Below are positions 34,854 to 46,179 of a stretch of DNA of 64,000 nucleotides, piece after piece (the stretch's first letter is position 1; every line of letters starts with the position of its first letter). The DNA is taken from NCBI GenBank assembly GCA_025449115.1, contig JAHLKC010000006.1, positions 331,501-395,500 of the forward strand, written 5' to 3'. The notes under the pieces are model-generated. The model worked only from the letters and a program-made list of their open reading frames with translations, searched no databases and was not told where the DNA came from. The DNA is from Chytridium lagenaria. Lineage: Eukaryota; Chytridiomycota; Chytridiomycetes; Chytridiales; Chytridiaceae. The translations under genes were made by a program, and so were the position numbers.

Positions 34854-37800
34854 ATGAAGGTACGTTCAAGAGCACATGTTTGGTGGGCGCATCGGTGAAC
34901 TACGATTGTGGTTGACTTGATCGCCATGACTACCTCAAAAGTAATAATCGACATGCATTCATTCTTCGTGCTCTTTCTTAGGCAAAAAAGTCGACGAAGA
35001 GGTTCATCAAGAATAGGTTGAAGGATGTTGTGACTCAGCGACGAAAAAACCAAAAAGATAACAAATGGCGCAAGAATAAGCCATTAGGTGGTAAACCGGG
35101 TCCAAAAAAGGATGAGTTTGCCGCGGACATCGACTCGGACGAGGCGTAAGTTATATGCATTGCTCCTGTTTATTAAACATTCGACATCATAAAGGCCTAT
35201 TGAATCTGATGACGAAGGCGAAGATCCGGGATTTGAAATGGATGACGACCTCCCGGATCTTGCAGGAGACGCAGACTTTGGCAGCGACGTAGATGACGAG
35301 GACGAGGACGACGTGGAAGACATTGACAACCTTGGTAAACGACATCTCAGATAGTGCGGAACAAAACTAATTGTGTGATAGACGATTTGGAAGACGATGA
35401 TGAAGATGAGGCGGATGAAGTTGCCTCTGACCAGGATGATGCTGATTCGGCTGATGAGGACGAAGAAGAAGTGTCGCCCATTCAAAAGGAAAAGAAACAA
35501 AAGCGTAAACACCTTCGAGAGGAGATTTCGGAGCACAAGCGCCAGCTTGAGGAGGTTATGAAGAGTGACCCTGTGTTTTACGAGTTTTTTGAAGGAGAAT
35601 GATCCTAATTTGCTCGACTTTGAGGACGACGGTGAAGATGGGGAAGAGGAACGCGATGATGAGGACGATGATTTGGACAAGATCATGAAAGGAGGATCAG
35701 ACGAAGAAGACGATGAAGAAGTTTGTGGTTTATTACATTTTTGCCTAATTTTGTTTTAAGCCTGCAATGGAGGAGGAAGAAGATGAAGATGAAGACTCTG
35801 GGCGGGAACTCGTTACAAAAGAGATGGTCTCAGGATGGAGAAAGCAACTTGCCAGCACGAAGTCCCTCAAGACTGCAAGAAAAGTGATTTTGGCTCTCCG
35901 TGCTGCGATTGCGGGCGGAGAATCACAAGCTGATGAGAACGAGATTTTGGTTTACCGCATTGACGAGAAGACCAGTATGTTCTGTTGTTATTGTGCTTCC
36001 TAGATCTTCCGACTCCATATTCACTCTTGGCATTTTTCTAACCCCTCAAAAAGTTTACAACCAGGTCTTGGTCACTGCACTGAAGACCTTATTCCCGTGT
36101 TCAATCATCATTTGCCAAAGAAGCTTGTGAAAGGGTAAGCTCTTCTAATATCGGCTCATATATTTACATATAACAGAAAAGTAGCTTTGCCGTCTACGCT
36201 TAACAAGTGGAAGAAGTTGCTCCTTTAGTGAAAACGTTCTTGAATTGTCTGCAAAAGATTTTTGCTCAAGCTGCCGACGATGATTTATTGAGCTTTGTCA
36301 TTCGCCAATCTGAAGGCGCTGCTATTTACTACGCATGCTTCCCAAAATTGGGAAAAGATTACCTGAAGGTACGTTGTCGAGCCGAATTTTTCACTAATTA
36401 TGCTTAGCAACTTTTGAAATTCTGGATCAGCTCCACACCTGAGACAAAAATCCTCGCCTTCCTCGCCATTTCGTAATTTGGCAGTTACCGTTCCCACCCC
36501 TTATCTGGATATGGCGCTAAAAGGCGTATATACTACTTTCTCAACTGCTTGCCGCACCACCAACATTCACACCCTTTCAGCTATTGACTTCATGATGAAC
36601 TGCATCGTTGAGATCTGTGGGATTAGACCGAACACTACCTACTACTTTGGTTTCGTTTACATCCGTCAACTTGCTATTTTGCTGAGGACGGCCATGAGCA
36701 CACGCTCCAAGGATGCCGCTAAACACGTCTATTGCTGGCAGTATGTCCACTGTCTTAGGACATGGGCTAGAGTTCTTGCAAACTACTGTGAGATTGGATC
36801 GACCGCGGAAGCGGCTGGAGGTGCTGCATTAAGCCGTTGATATACCCGCTTGTTCAAGTAGCCTTAGGTGTGTTGCGACTGAAGCCTTCGTCCAAGTATT
36901 TCCCGCTCAGGTTCCAATGTCTCAGGATGTTGAAACGATCTTTCGCGCAAGACAGGGACTTTTATTCCTATCGCTGCAGATGTTGTTGAGGTAAAGCACC
37001 AAAATTTTCAGTGAGAATGTTAATGTATGCCTTTCTGTCACAGGTTTTCCAATCAGCAGAATTTCAGCAAAAAGCCAAAACCATCTACACTGAAAGCTTT
37101 TGGACTTCAGGATTTTCCTTAAGACTCCTGGCCAATACCAGGGTACTCGGACGTTCCAGCAGGGGAGCCATTGAGGAGGCCATCTCTGTTCTTGTGGACT
37201 ATTTCGACAACTTTGCGATATCCATTTCTTATCCTGAGCTGATTATTCCCGTGGTTGCCTTGGTAAGATTTGGGTAGACTGGACAAAAAGGATGAATTCT
37301 AAATTTTTCTTTTTATTGGTTTAGCTTAAGCGTTACGTGAAAACCTCAAAGAAATTTTAGTGCAAACAAGGAGATTCAGCAGTTCCTCGAGTCTCTTGAG
37401 AGTAACAGCCGATTTATTGAGGATAAACGCAGCAATATCGATTTCAGCCCGAAGGATGCTGACAGAGCGGTATGCACCTTTTTTATCTTTACTTTTGACG
37501 CGTATGTTGCTCACATTTTTAAATTTGTAGAGCATGTTTCTAAACGATATCGACCCTATGCAAGTACCCCTCCGCAAGTACGCCGCCATTAAGCGCAAGG
37601 TCCGGGAGACAAAGCTTGCTGCACTACAAGCGCAATTAGCCAAGGAGGATGCGACAAAGGGAGCTGCTGGTGCCGAGTTGAGGAAGCAGAAGGACCTTGA
37701 GAAGGGTCGGAAGCAGAACGGCAAGGACACTAAAGCGTCTAAAATAGTCAAGAAGGGCTGGTTCTGATGAAGGGGAGGACGAGTTGGAAGATTTTGTTTC

Positions 37801-37886
37801 TGAGTGGAGACGACGAAGACGAGGATGAGATGGAAATGGAAATGGAGGGAGAAGAGGAAGAGGAGGAGGAGATGGAAGAGGATTAA
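34854..37886 (+). CDS. NOC2: Nucleolar complex protein 2 (Noc2)
   Basis: Nucleolar partner of Noc1 and Noc3 in assembly and export of pre-60S particles. Exon 1 is just ATG AAG; exon 2 gives AKKSTKRFIKNRLKDVVTQR and a basic stretch. Long Asp/Glu-rich regions follow (about 35200-35830). The conserved core has YEFLKENDPNLLDFEDD, VTKEMVSGWRKQLASTKSLK, LPSTLNKWKKLL, YYACFPKLGKDYLK, NTTYYFGFVYIRQLAILLR, PLVQVALGVLRLKPSSKYFP, LRFQCLRML and MFLNDIDPMQVPLRKYAAIK. The T6 run at 35583-35588 has one T too many: correct reading skips the apparent stop EGE and continues KENDPN. Further shifts occur near 36840, 36930, 37335 and 37765, with an acidic tail ending EEEMEED and TAA at 37884-37886. About ten short introns. 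Confidence 0.92.
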
Positions 37887-38043
37887 GCCTTGGCTTTCAT
37901 GGTTGTTTTTTTCTATTTATCAATTACAAAGGGTTTATGGCACCCATTATCAGCGCGAGGCTGTTGAAGTCGCATTTTTTTCATTTGTTTTACACTTTTT
38001 CGGGAGGGGAATTTATCCCTTATTGAAATAAAAAAAGTCGAAA

Positions 38044-41000
38044 TTACACTTGCGGCGCCAGACCGATGAATTGGAATGCGTTGGGCGGTATATTAGCCTG
38101 TAAAGAAAGTGAGAAGGTTATCGTGAATGATAATTTTAAAACAGGAACTAATACGCACCCTCGCGTTTGAGAAAACCTGCATTGCACCGTTTCCATCCCA
38201 ATTTACCTCAGACAAGCCACAGATGGGCGTATTGATAGTTTAAGCCAGTAGATTGTGCGAACTGCAAAACAAGAGAATGCTGCATATCATTCTACAAAGG
38301 CAGTACAAAGAAGATTAATAAATTAAGAAAAGAATGACGGCATATTAGATTCATACAATAGAGCTTTAAATTGATACTAACCAAACCATATGCATTTTTT
38401 AGGATCATTAAGCCCTGAGTATCTGGAAGTGCTCCCTCAGGGCCCACCCAATAAGCTCAAAGGCCCATTAGAGGTCATCGGGCGGTGTGGCTCCCATTTG
38501 CTGGCTCGAGCCACCAGAATTCTGCTGGCGCGACCTCGATTGACCGAGTCCCGCATTGGGATCCCCAACAAGAGGTCCGACACGTGGGACAGCACTCTGA
38601 GGCGAGACCTCGTAATCTATCCAGACCTTGTTGAACACCCATCCTCTGAGAACGAATTGATCGTTGAGAATGGTGTAAGGCCAACCCGACATTGCAGCCC
38701 TACGCCATAGAATTGTAAGCTTCATGAATAGGTTAGTGCAAACAATTACCGTGACCCTGGTGGTGCTGGTATAAATGTGAATGTTCTGTAAATGAATGGT
38801 TGACGTTTGTTTCCTCTGCGGCGGTACATACATATTAGTTGTCAACCCATGGACAAGCGGACACCAAGTTAATGGAAAACCTACCATGAAAAAGTCTCCA
38901 TATACAGTCGCCACCACAGCAACACCAAAACTCATCGGAAGTTGGAAAGCATCCACGACATATAATTTCTTTTCGGGGTTGAAATTTGTCCCGATGTAGG
39001 GTTGTCGGAAGCTTGCTGAAAGTCTGTATGATTTGCTGCGGGCCCATGGAAAGCATTGACGCTCTCTTTGAAACATCTATATCACATAGATGACAATGGA
39101 CACGACAGAGTTGTATGTCAGACTCCTTGCCGTAAAGTACAAATAATAAAAGTATAAGATCACCTTTTCCTGCTCCTGTAGATTTTTCGTGATGATTTCT
39201 GTTAAAAGGAAGCCAACCATGAACGTTCAATGGCCTTGAAGGATTCGGGCCAGTCCGCCGCGGCGACGGGTTTATGCTCAAGGAGAAAACGGCATTATCC
39301 GAATAAAGATCCATAAGTCCAGCCCGATGTGTATCAAACAATTTGAAAAACCTGCATATAAACAATCAGATTACTTAAAACGGTAACGTGGAACTACGAG
39401 ATAGTCTTACTTGACAACAAAATCTTGCATCATGTCAGCGGGTATCTGGAAGATCCATAAACGACAACTTTTCAGTAACAGGGAAGCCGTCTTCTTCTTT
39501 GACGCCGAAATCAAATCCAATTTCCTCTGCAAATTCTATCTCATCCAAAAGCTTGATAGAAGGAAACATGTCTTTGATTTTTCTGCCAAAACGCAAAACG
39601 CACGTTAATCATCAATAGGAAAAAATTATACTAGAAACTAACCTTCGGTAATCTGCGTCGCCTCCAGGTTTTTTTAGCTCACGCTCCCTAAACGGATTCC
39701 CAAACAAAATGAGCTCCCGAAGGTTTGGAAGGTCTTTTCCTTTAAAAACTTCAAGATCACGATAGTTTTGAATTAATTATCGTGAAATGATAGATTTTGA
39801 ATGAGAGGTACGTGGTTAGGGAGGGTTTGAAAAGGTCGAAGGCTTGTGAGGTGATTTGACTTAAAAGAGATTGTAAGGACCTGTGTAAAAAAGTTTAATA
39901 TGAAAAGTTGATGCAATAAAAAATGACTCCTAATAAATCGACTAGAATTAGACACAAACATCAGGAAATTGCTGTCCAATCATCTTGCAAATGACGGGAC
40001 CAAGCTTAGATGTCTCCAGAGAGTCTGTCCCAAATCCAGAGAGCGCCGGGTCGCTCAGCATCATAGGATCGCTCCCCAAAGACTCCAGGTTCAAGAACTT
40101 TACATCCGGGTTGTAACGGTTCCTGAGAATATTGGAAAGCGTTTGAATAACTCCCGAACTAGGTGCCGGAGCTCCGGAAGCTAACGGTACACCTGAAGGA
40201 TCCGTCGGTCTGATAGCACCCCGTATGGATATCAGAAAGCTGTAATTGGCGCAGCCATCAAAAAAATAATGTAAGTACATGACATTTGTCAAAACCATTT
40301 TTCAATAAAGCCTAAAAAAAGCCAATTAATAGACCTACTTTTCCACCGGCATATCTAATACCACTAAGCTTTTGAAGGTGGCTAGCCTGTGATGCATTTC
40401 GAACTTTGATGTATATGTCCTCGTTGAAAAAGCGATGCTGCACGTCAAAAATGTCATTAGTAGCAACTCAAGCAGACAAGAAATAATAACGAAGTTTTGG
40501 GATTAGAGGAAAAACATACGCTAAGAATCTCAAACCGCCCTGCGGATTTTCCCTTCAAAAAGTCGAATAAAGCAGTGTGGTCGGAATTTCCCTTCCATCC
40601 GCGAATCTTGCCACGAAACAGTTTCAGTCGAATACGAATATGTGTGATGGCAAACAATAACGAGTGGATATTCGATGCCACGGCGGCACTGGAATCAAAG
40701 CCAGATCGCATGACAGCGTTGCATGTTTTGAAAGAAAACTTACGGAAACCTCGATGGGATAATCAGTAGGAGAAGGGCCCTGACTTGGCGCCGCCCGCGC
40801 TCTTCCACTTGCCCCGTAAGGATTATTTCCTCGACTGCCGTTAACAAAGAATAATGTCAGAGCTCTTCCAACAATAGATTCAGGGCAAATAGCCATATCG
40901 GGCATGGTGGTTTGCACTTCAAACGGCAAAGTCTCTACAGAAACAAGTACATCTTATTTCCAGCAAAAACAAAACCAGATCAGGCAGCAAAGCAACATTA

Positions 41001-41238
41001 TAGGTTACAGTAATTCCATATGTAATACGGATCCTTGGAACGACGCTCACTTTCTCATTCTGTTCCCTGCTCCTCCAAGCATATCCACATCCCCGTCTTG
41101 GTTGGCTCGTCCCGCAATCTGCATGGATCCACCGCGACCTCCTCTCGGTGCTCGAAAGGCCCCTCGGGTGGCCCCGCCTCCAGTCGGAGCACCTCCAGAG
41201 AACATTGTGGAGATGTTCCCACGGCCTCTTCGATTCAT
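38044..41238 (-). CDS. MEX67: mRNA export receptor Mex67/NXF family
   Basis: Carrier that moves mRNPs through the nuclear pore with an Mtr2/NXT1 partner. The N-terminus MNRRGRGNISTMFSGGAPTG is Arg/Gly-rich like NXF RNA-binding regions. An RRM-like part (FRGKIRGWKGNSDHTALFDF; FNEDIYIKVRNASQASHLQK) is followed by a leucine-rich segment with VKFLNLESLGSDPMMLSDPA. The NTF2-like domain has FFKLFDTHRAGLMDLYSDNA, FSLSINPSPR, MGPQQIIQTFSKLPTT, YVVDAFQLPMSFGVAVVATV and DQFVLRGWVF (about 38600-39365). A TAP-C/UBA-like end, LSEVNWDGNGAMQVFSN joined across an intron to ANIPPNAFQFIGLAPQV, binds FG nucleoporins in the family. The stop is at 38044-38046. Frame breaks exist around 38960-39180. At least ten introns. 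The order of domains makes the call firm. Confidence 0.85.
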
Positions 41239-41416
41239 CTTGCAATGTATGTCTTTTGAAAATGAAAAAAATATTGAGATGTATATTTTTGGACTCGTTT
41301 TCTTGTCAGGATTGTTGGTGTCCGAGACTGCGCAAACACAGTCTTTAGACGCGCTGTCAAGTCTGGACTTGCATCAAGTTCGCTCGAGTACTTGTTTGGA
41401 AAAGTTAACTTTTATT

Positions 41417-42594
41417 TTAGTAAGTTTGCTGTGGACCATTGGCGTTGCTCTGTCGAAAAACGGACGCCCATTTTTCAGAGATGTACTGCCCGAACGACAT
41501 GCTGGCGATACGTTCTACCAGAGATTCTTGTCCTAGCTGCGGCGCCTGTCGTTGATCCTTGAAAAGACTCAACTCTTTGAGATGTCCGTTTTCGCTGCCA
41601 CTATCGGCGTCAACCGATAGCTTCGCGTCATAAGATGGGTAATAAAAGAAAACAAACGACAGCCGCTCGGCCGACGCCGTCACGACTCTATGGAGGGGAG
41701 AGCGAATACGACCGTTTGTTACAAGAGATAAATAATCTCCGGCGTTGACGATGAAAGCATCGTTAACAGGGTTTACTGTGGCCCACTTTGTCGTCGTGTT
41801 TCTGTCGGCAAGTGCGCCGGAGTCTTTCAAAGCTATCTGCAGACCAGGTGTTTTGCTGGATATCAAAGTAAGATAACCCCAATCGGTGTGGGCGGACGAG
41901 CCAATGCGGTCGACGTCAGGAACATAAGAGTCTTCTTTTGCAGCACCGCCATGCTGATCATACGGATAGTATTTAAACATCCGCATCAGACTAATTGTTT
42001 CCCCTCCTTTGCATTTTTCCACAAGGTCTTTGGACTTAAGTCCCCATGCAAGGCACCGTGTTATGGACTCGGCCACTTTAACAGAAAGATTGAGTATTGC
42101 TGAAGAAGCTGCTTGCCATCGGCCGCCATGGATTCAGGGAATAAATTGGGTCCTTGCAAAGGATTCTTTGTCATTTCGTTGTCATTCCATTCATAGCCAT
42201 AGCTAAACGCCTCCTTCACTTCCAAAGCTGAGCTTCCCGATTCTCCACCTTGTGAAAATGTAACGTAAGCCGTTATCTGCGGAAACATACTATTGGTATA
42301 ACATACCAACGCCTACGTAGCCACGTGTAAATCCACCGGGTTGAATGGGTATCGCAGACTTTGCCTCGAGAGCAGGTCAAAGAACTGATAGGCCGCTTTG
42401 TAGGTATCTTCCATAATGGATCTCGAAACGGGATGGCCCACTATGGCGAATGCCCCATATGCCTCGCATGCAGCCAGCATCTCTGCAGCACAGGTATCTT
42501 TTCTCGCGTCTTCAATCGTAGCCTCGTCGTAAGCATTTGAAAAAGGTGATATGTCGATGATCGGGAGATCAAGGAATTGGGATTGTGAGGCCAT
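41417..42594 (-). CDS. 2-oxoglutarate/Fe(II)-dependent oxygenase, isopenicillin-N-synthase-like
   Basis: DIOX_N plus 2OG-FeII_Oxy enzyme. The N-terminus has LDLPIIDISPF and ACEAYGAFAIVGHPVS, the usual start of the fold. The middle reads EVKEAFSYGYEWNDNEM, and the double-stranded beta-helix carries iron ligands HTD (SSAHTDWGYLTLIS) and a distal His (RSPLHRVV), then RLSFVFFYYP with the Arg-x-Ser that binds 2-oxoglutarate. About 340 residues, ending NGPQQTY. Frame breaks occur near 42326 (just before RGYVGVG) and near 42095 (before KVAESITRCLAWG). At least one very short intron is likely near 42284-42313. The substrate cannot be predicted; such enzymes include flavonoid, gibberellin and secondary-metabolite oxygenases, but no biosynthetic cluster is visible around it. 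Confidence 0.88.
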
Positions 42595-42936
42595 TTTTTG
42601 ACAAACAAGCTAATACGCCCTTCAAACCTTCCTAATGGACAGGGAAAAAACGCCCTTACTTTATTCGTGCTTCGCAATCAGCTATTCTGGTCTTCACTAC
42701 AAAAAACAGTGTCTGCATACAGCATAGAGAGCGCTGATGTCGTTCAACGGTATACGTCATGTGCATAGTAACGTAAAAATATGGAGAATCACGCATAGTT
42801 TTCAGTCACTCCATATGGTAAAAATGACGGAAACCATCTTTTTCGGGCATCTAGAAAGATCACGTTTTCATCCAGAAGACGAGTCCATCTTCGAGATTTG
42901 AAGGAGGTTGGTTTGTCCAGTAAAATTTGGGGCCAT

Positions 42937-44089
42937 ATGAGTGTGTCAATGATGGTGACTGTTGATGGCATTCTGAAAAAGGTTCAGGCGGGCTCTGGAC
43001 TTGCCTTTTCTACTTTCCTCATCGCACATCTGTCTGGACATGCACTAGCCTGTCTAGACTTTTCTCTGGCCGAATCGGCCCTGGTAACAATCAGAAAGGT
43101 AAGCCTGAGCTCGTCCCTCACCAATTGTAAAGACGATATTTGGCAGTTGCATCCTCATCACTTTCTCTAACGGCCTTGCAATCATCAAACTTATGTCATA
43201 TAATATCTCAGATTGCTCAAGATCCAACGATCGAGGTCGCAGTGGTTTTTGGAAGCGTTATTATTCACATATCAGCCTCTGTCGGACGAGTGCTCATACG
43301 CAACCTCAAGAAAAAAAGGCGGAAGTCTAAGGAGTCCTCAGTGGATAAAGTTGAACCTATCTCTGGGGAGGATCAGACTGCTGGAGCGAAAGCCGCGGGC
43401 TTCACTGTCAGCAAAACAGTCCAGGAATTGAAACTTCATCGACTGGCTGGTTACCTTCTCAGCGGTTTGTATCTATGGCACGTCGCTGATACTAGAATCA
43501 AATCCATAATGGGTATGTTAACTCATTTGTCATTCTATCTGAGCGTGACCGAACATATTCTTCTGATATTATTTGCCATTTTCTTTTTTGAATGGAAAAA
43601 ACAGCATTCTCGGATTCGAATGTGTTGGATTTGACATATATCACATGGTCTCTCCAGCAATCTCCCCTTACCTCCACCTTCGCTTATCTTCTTCTCGGCT
43701 CAACCGCTGTGTATCACGGTGTTTACGGCACTGCCTCTGCTTTAAAAACATTTGGTATTCAAGTCTCACTACCTCTATCTTCACCTACAAAAACATCACT
43801 ACCCACTGAGATTGATGGTGAGACGACGTTAGCAGCGGTACCGAAAACTTGGTTGCAAGTTGCGAGTGGCTCAAATTACGTTCGCGTTGGCATTGTCGGT
43901 GTTGCGATGACCGGCCTCACTCTCGCCTCTATCGCAGCTAGCCGATACGGTGGATTGCGAGGAATTTTAAAGCTTTTCTATGGCGATGATGGAGGAGTTT
44001 CCTCTCCGCCTTGGCCGCGTGTACCAAAAGAAAAGTTGTGGAGGGAGATGAATGAGGTTTTCGGGGGTTTGATCATTAGCGAAGTTTAG
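42937..44089 (+). CDS. Mcp1-like mitochondrial outer-membrane protein (DUF1691)
   Basis: Multi-spanning membrane protein with two similar halves, each holding His residues in helices (FLIAHLSGHALAC; LHRLAGYLLSGLYLWHVADT), like the fungal MDM10-complementing protein Mcp1. In yeast Mcp1 acts with Vps13 in mitochondrial lipid supply. Exons are 42937 to about 43098 (ending RK), then IAQDPTIEVAVVFGSVIIHI onward, then a last exon starting AFSDSNVLDLTYITWSLQQS. Introns start gtaagc and gtatgt. TAG is at 44087-44089. A possible upstream extension, MTETIFFGHLERSRFHPEDE, would need a one-base shift near 42897, so the true start is uncertain. Assignment rests on the repeated helix pattern, not on a single motif; other heme-like membrane families are possible. 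Confidence 0.6.
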
Positions 44090-44159
44090 TAAAAGTTATG
44101 ACACTAGAATATATTATACCGTTTTTCTTTTTTTATAATGCTACACGAGAGGTCGTTTG

Positions 44160-45901
44160 ATGGTTCGCACCGCAAACAATAATAAGCGTATTGCACTTTT
44201 TCGTCAAAGTTGTCACGTCATGAGCCGCCAGATGGAAAGGATGCTTTTGAGGATCTCTCGATGCTCATACTTTCAACAGCAAGCTTCGCCAAATTACCTA
44301 TACAGAACACAGTTGACTCTAAGCAATCTCCGTAGAACCACCGCACCCTCTTTTCGTCTCCCAAAACTCTCCATTTTACCGTCAAGATATTCGTCCTCAA
44401 CATCCCGAGAAACCCTTCACGACATATCCTCCCATGTTGACAGCATTCGTAAAGTACTCCGCATTGTAAGGGATCAGGAAGACTGGGATGCAATGAAAGT
44501 CAGATTAGAAGAGCTTACGAGCGAGGCTGCATCCGAATCTATATGGGCGGAAGATGCGGCAAGGGCTGTTTCAATTCAAAAGGAGATTGCCAGGCTTGAG
44601 AATGCACTATCGTCCTATAAGGGATTTGAGTCTAGAGCTGAGGAAGCGTTTTCTGTGTTAGGTGAGCTAATGTTCTGAGAGACTGATGACCAAGACTTAA
44701 ATGGATAGAATTGGCAAAGGATGAGGGTGACTCTGAATTGTTGAATGAGGTTGAAGAAGATTTGAGGGAATTGAGCAAGGATCTGGATAAATATTCTATG
44801 CAGCTAATGATGTATGTGTATTAGATATTGCATGCTTAATTTGACTTCATTTTGGTTTTTTAATTCAGGTCTGACCCGACAGATCAGTTTGGTTGCTTCT
44901 TGGAACTTCACGCTGGCGCTGGAGGAACAGAAGCATGCGATTGGACATCTACTATGCTCCGGTAATATCTTTTAAGAAACTGAACATTAATTTGGTGGTA
45001 ATTGTAAATAGAATGTATGAGCGGTGGGCGCAGTTGCAAGGCTATCAAGGTGAACTATAAAAAAACTCAACAAATCGAAAATTCTTACTTATACTTCTGT
45101 CTGTTAAATCAAAGTGAGCATTGTGGACGAACTCCGAGTCGAGCACGACGTTCATAAGTCTGTGACCCTTCAAATCACGGGTAATTACGCCTACGGTTGG
45201 TGCAAATACGAGAGTGGCGTACACCGCTTTGTCCGATTATCAAAGTTCAGTGCCGATGGGGTAAAATTGTTTTGCAGCTGTATTGTATTAAACGCTTTAT
45301 TTTAGAAACGTCAAACTTCTTTTGTTTCCGTCAAAGTTTTTCCTTTCAGCTCCGATGGCGACGGTGACGCTTCTGTTGTCGACGTCAACCCTGGAGACCT
45401 TAAGATCGAAGTGATGAGATCTCAAGGTGCAGGAGGGCAGCATGTGAATAAAACCGAAAGTGCAGTCAGAATTACTCACTTGCCGTCAGGCATTATCGTC
45501 GCTGTACGTCCTCCCAATTTCTTAGACAGGCCCGTATTATGTTAACCTTACATCTATTAACAGTGCCAAATCTCACGGTCGCAACATCAAAACAAAGCCA
45601 CGGCCATTCAGATGCTGAAGGCGCGCCTTTACCAACGAGAACGTGTTGCTCAGTAAGTCTTTCTATCTTTATGAAATGCTTATAGTGAATTAGAGCGCAA
45701 GCTAAAGCCGATTCTCATGCCGAGCTTCCTGAGAATGCATGGGGAAATCAGATCAGGTCTTACGTCATGCAACCTTACCAGATGGTGAAGGATCTTAGGA
45801 CAGGATATGAGAGATCGGATATTGCGAATGTGTTGGATGGTAATGTGTCGGAATTTATGGAGGCCGCTGTGGTGCATTTTAAGAGAAAAGAAAAGGGGTG
45901 A
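44160..45901 (+). CDS. RF2-type peptide chain release factor, probably mitochondrial
   Basis: Class I release factor that ends translation. Eight exons keep phase throughout: 44160-44661, 44709-44811, 44869-44961, 45012-45049, 45115-45260, 45306-45503, 45564-45652 and 45694-45901. A basic N-terminus (possible start at 44220, [20 protein letters not shown]) suggests mitochondrial import. [60 protein letters not shown] (with the catalytic GGQ) and [20 protein letters not shown] match bacterial RF2 rather than RF1. RF2 reads UAA and UGA in bacteria. The stop-codon-reading tripeptide, SPF in RF2, appears here as SKF ([10 protein letters not shown]). The gene is free of frame errors, unlike most neighbours. 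An RF2-type factor implies that UGA may still be a stop in this mitochondrion; that is inference. Confidence 0.88.
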
Positions 45902-46179
45902 TAGGGGAAGGTTTGGATAATTAGATAATAAATAGAATACGGTGTATTCTTCTGTCAAAGACTCTTATTGAGAGGTATAGGCGTGTGAGCAGTTTGCTAG
46001 AAAAATTATATTAACGAATAGACCAAACATGATGGCGGAAAACAAGGGGAGAATCTTCTAATTATAATGCCATAGGTATTTGAATACAAAGAAAAAGGAC
46101 AGCGTGGAAGAAACAGCATAAAAGTTTATAATTCAGGATAAAGATATAGGTGTAAACAATTAAAAGGGATGTATCATAA

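Noticed and set aside
34847..35686. Ser-rich minus-strand frames opposite NOC2
   Set aside because: Antisense shadow of the Asp/Glu codons (GAT, GAG, GAA) in the NOC2 acidic region.
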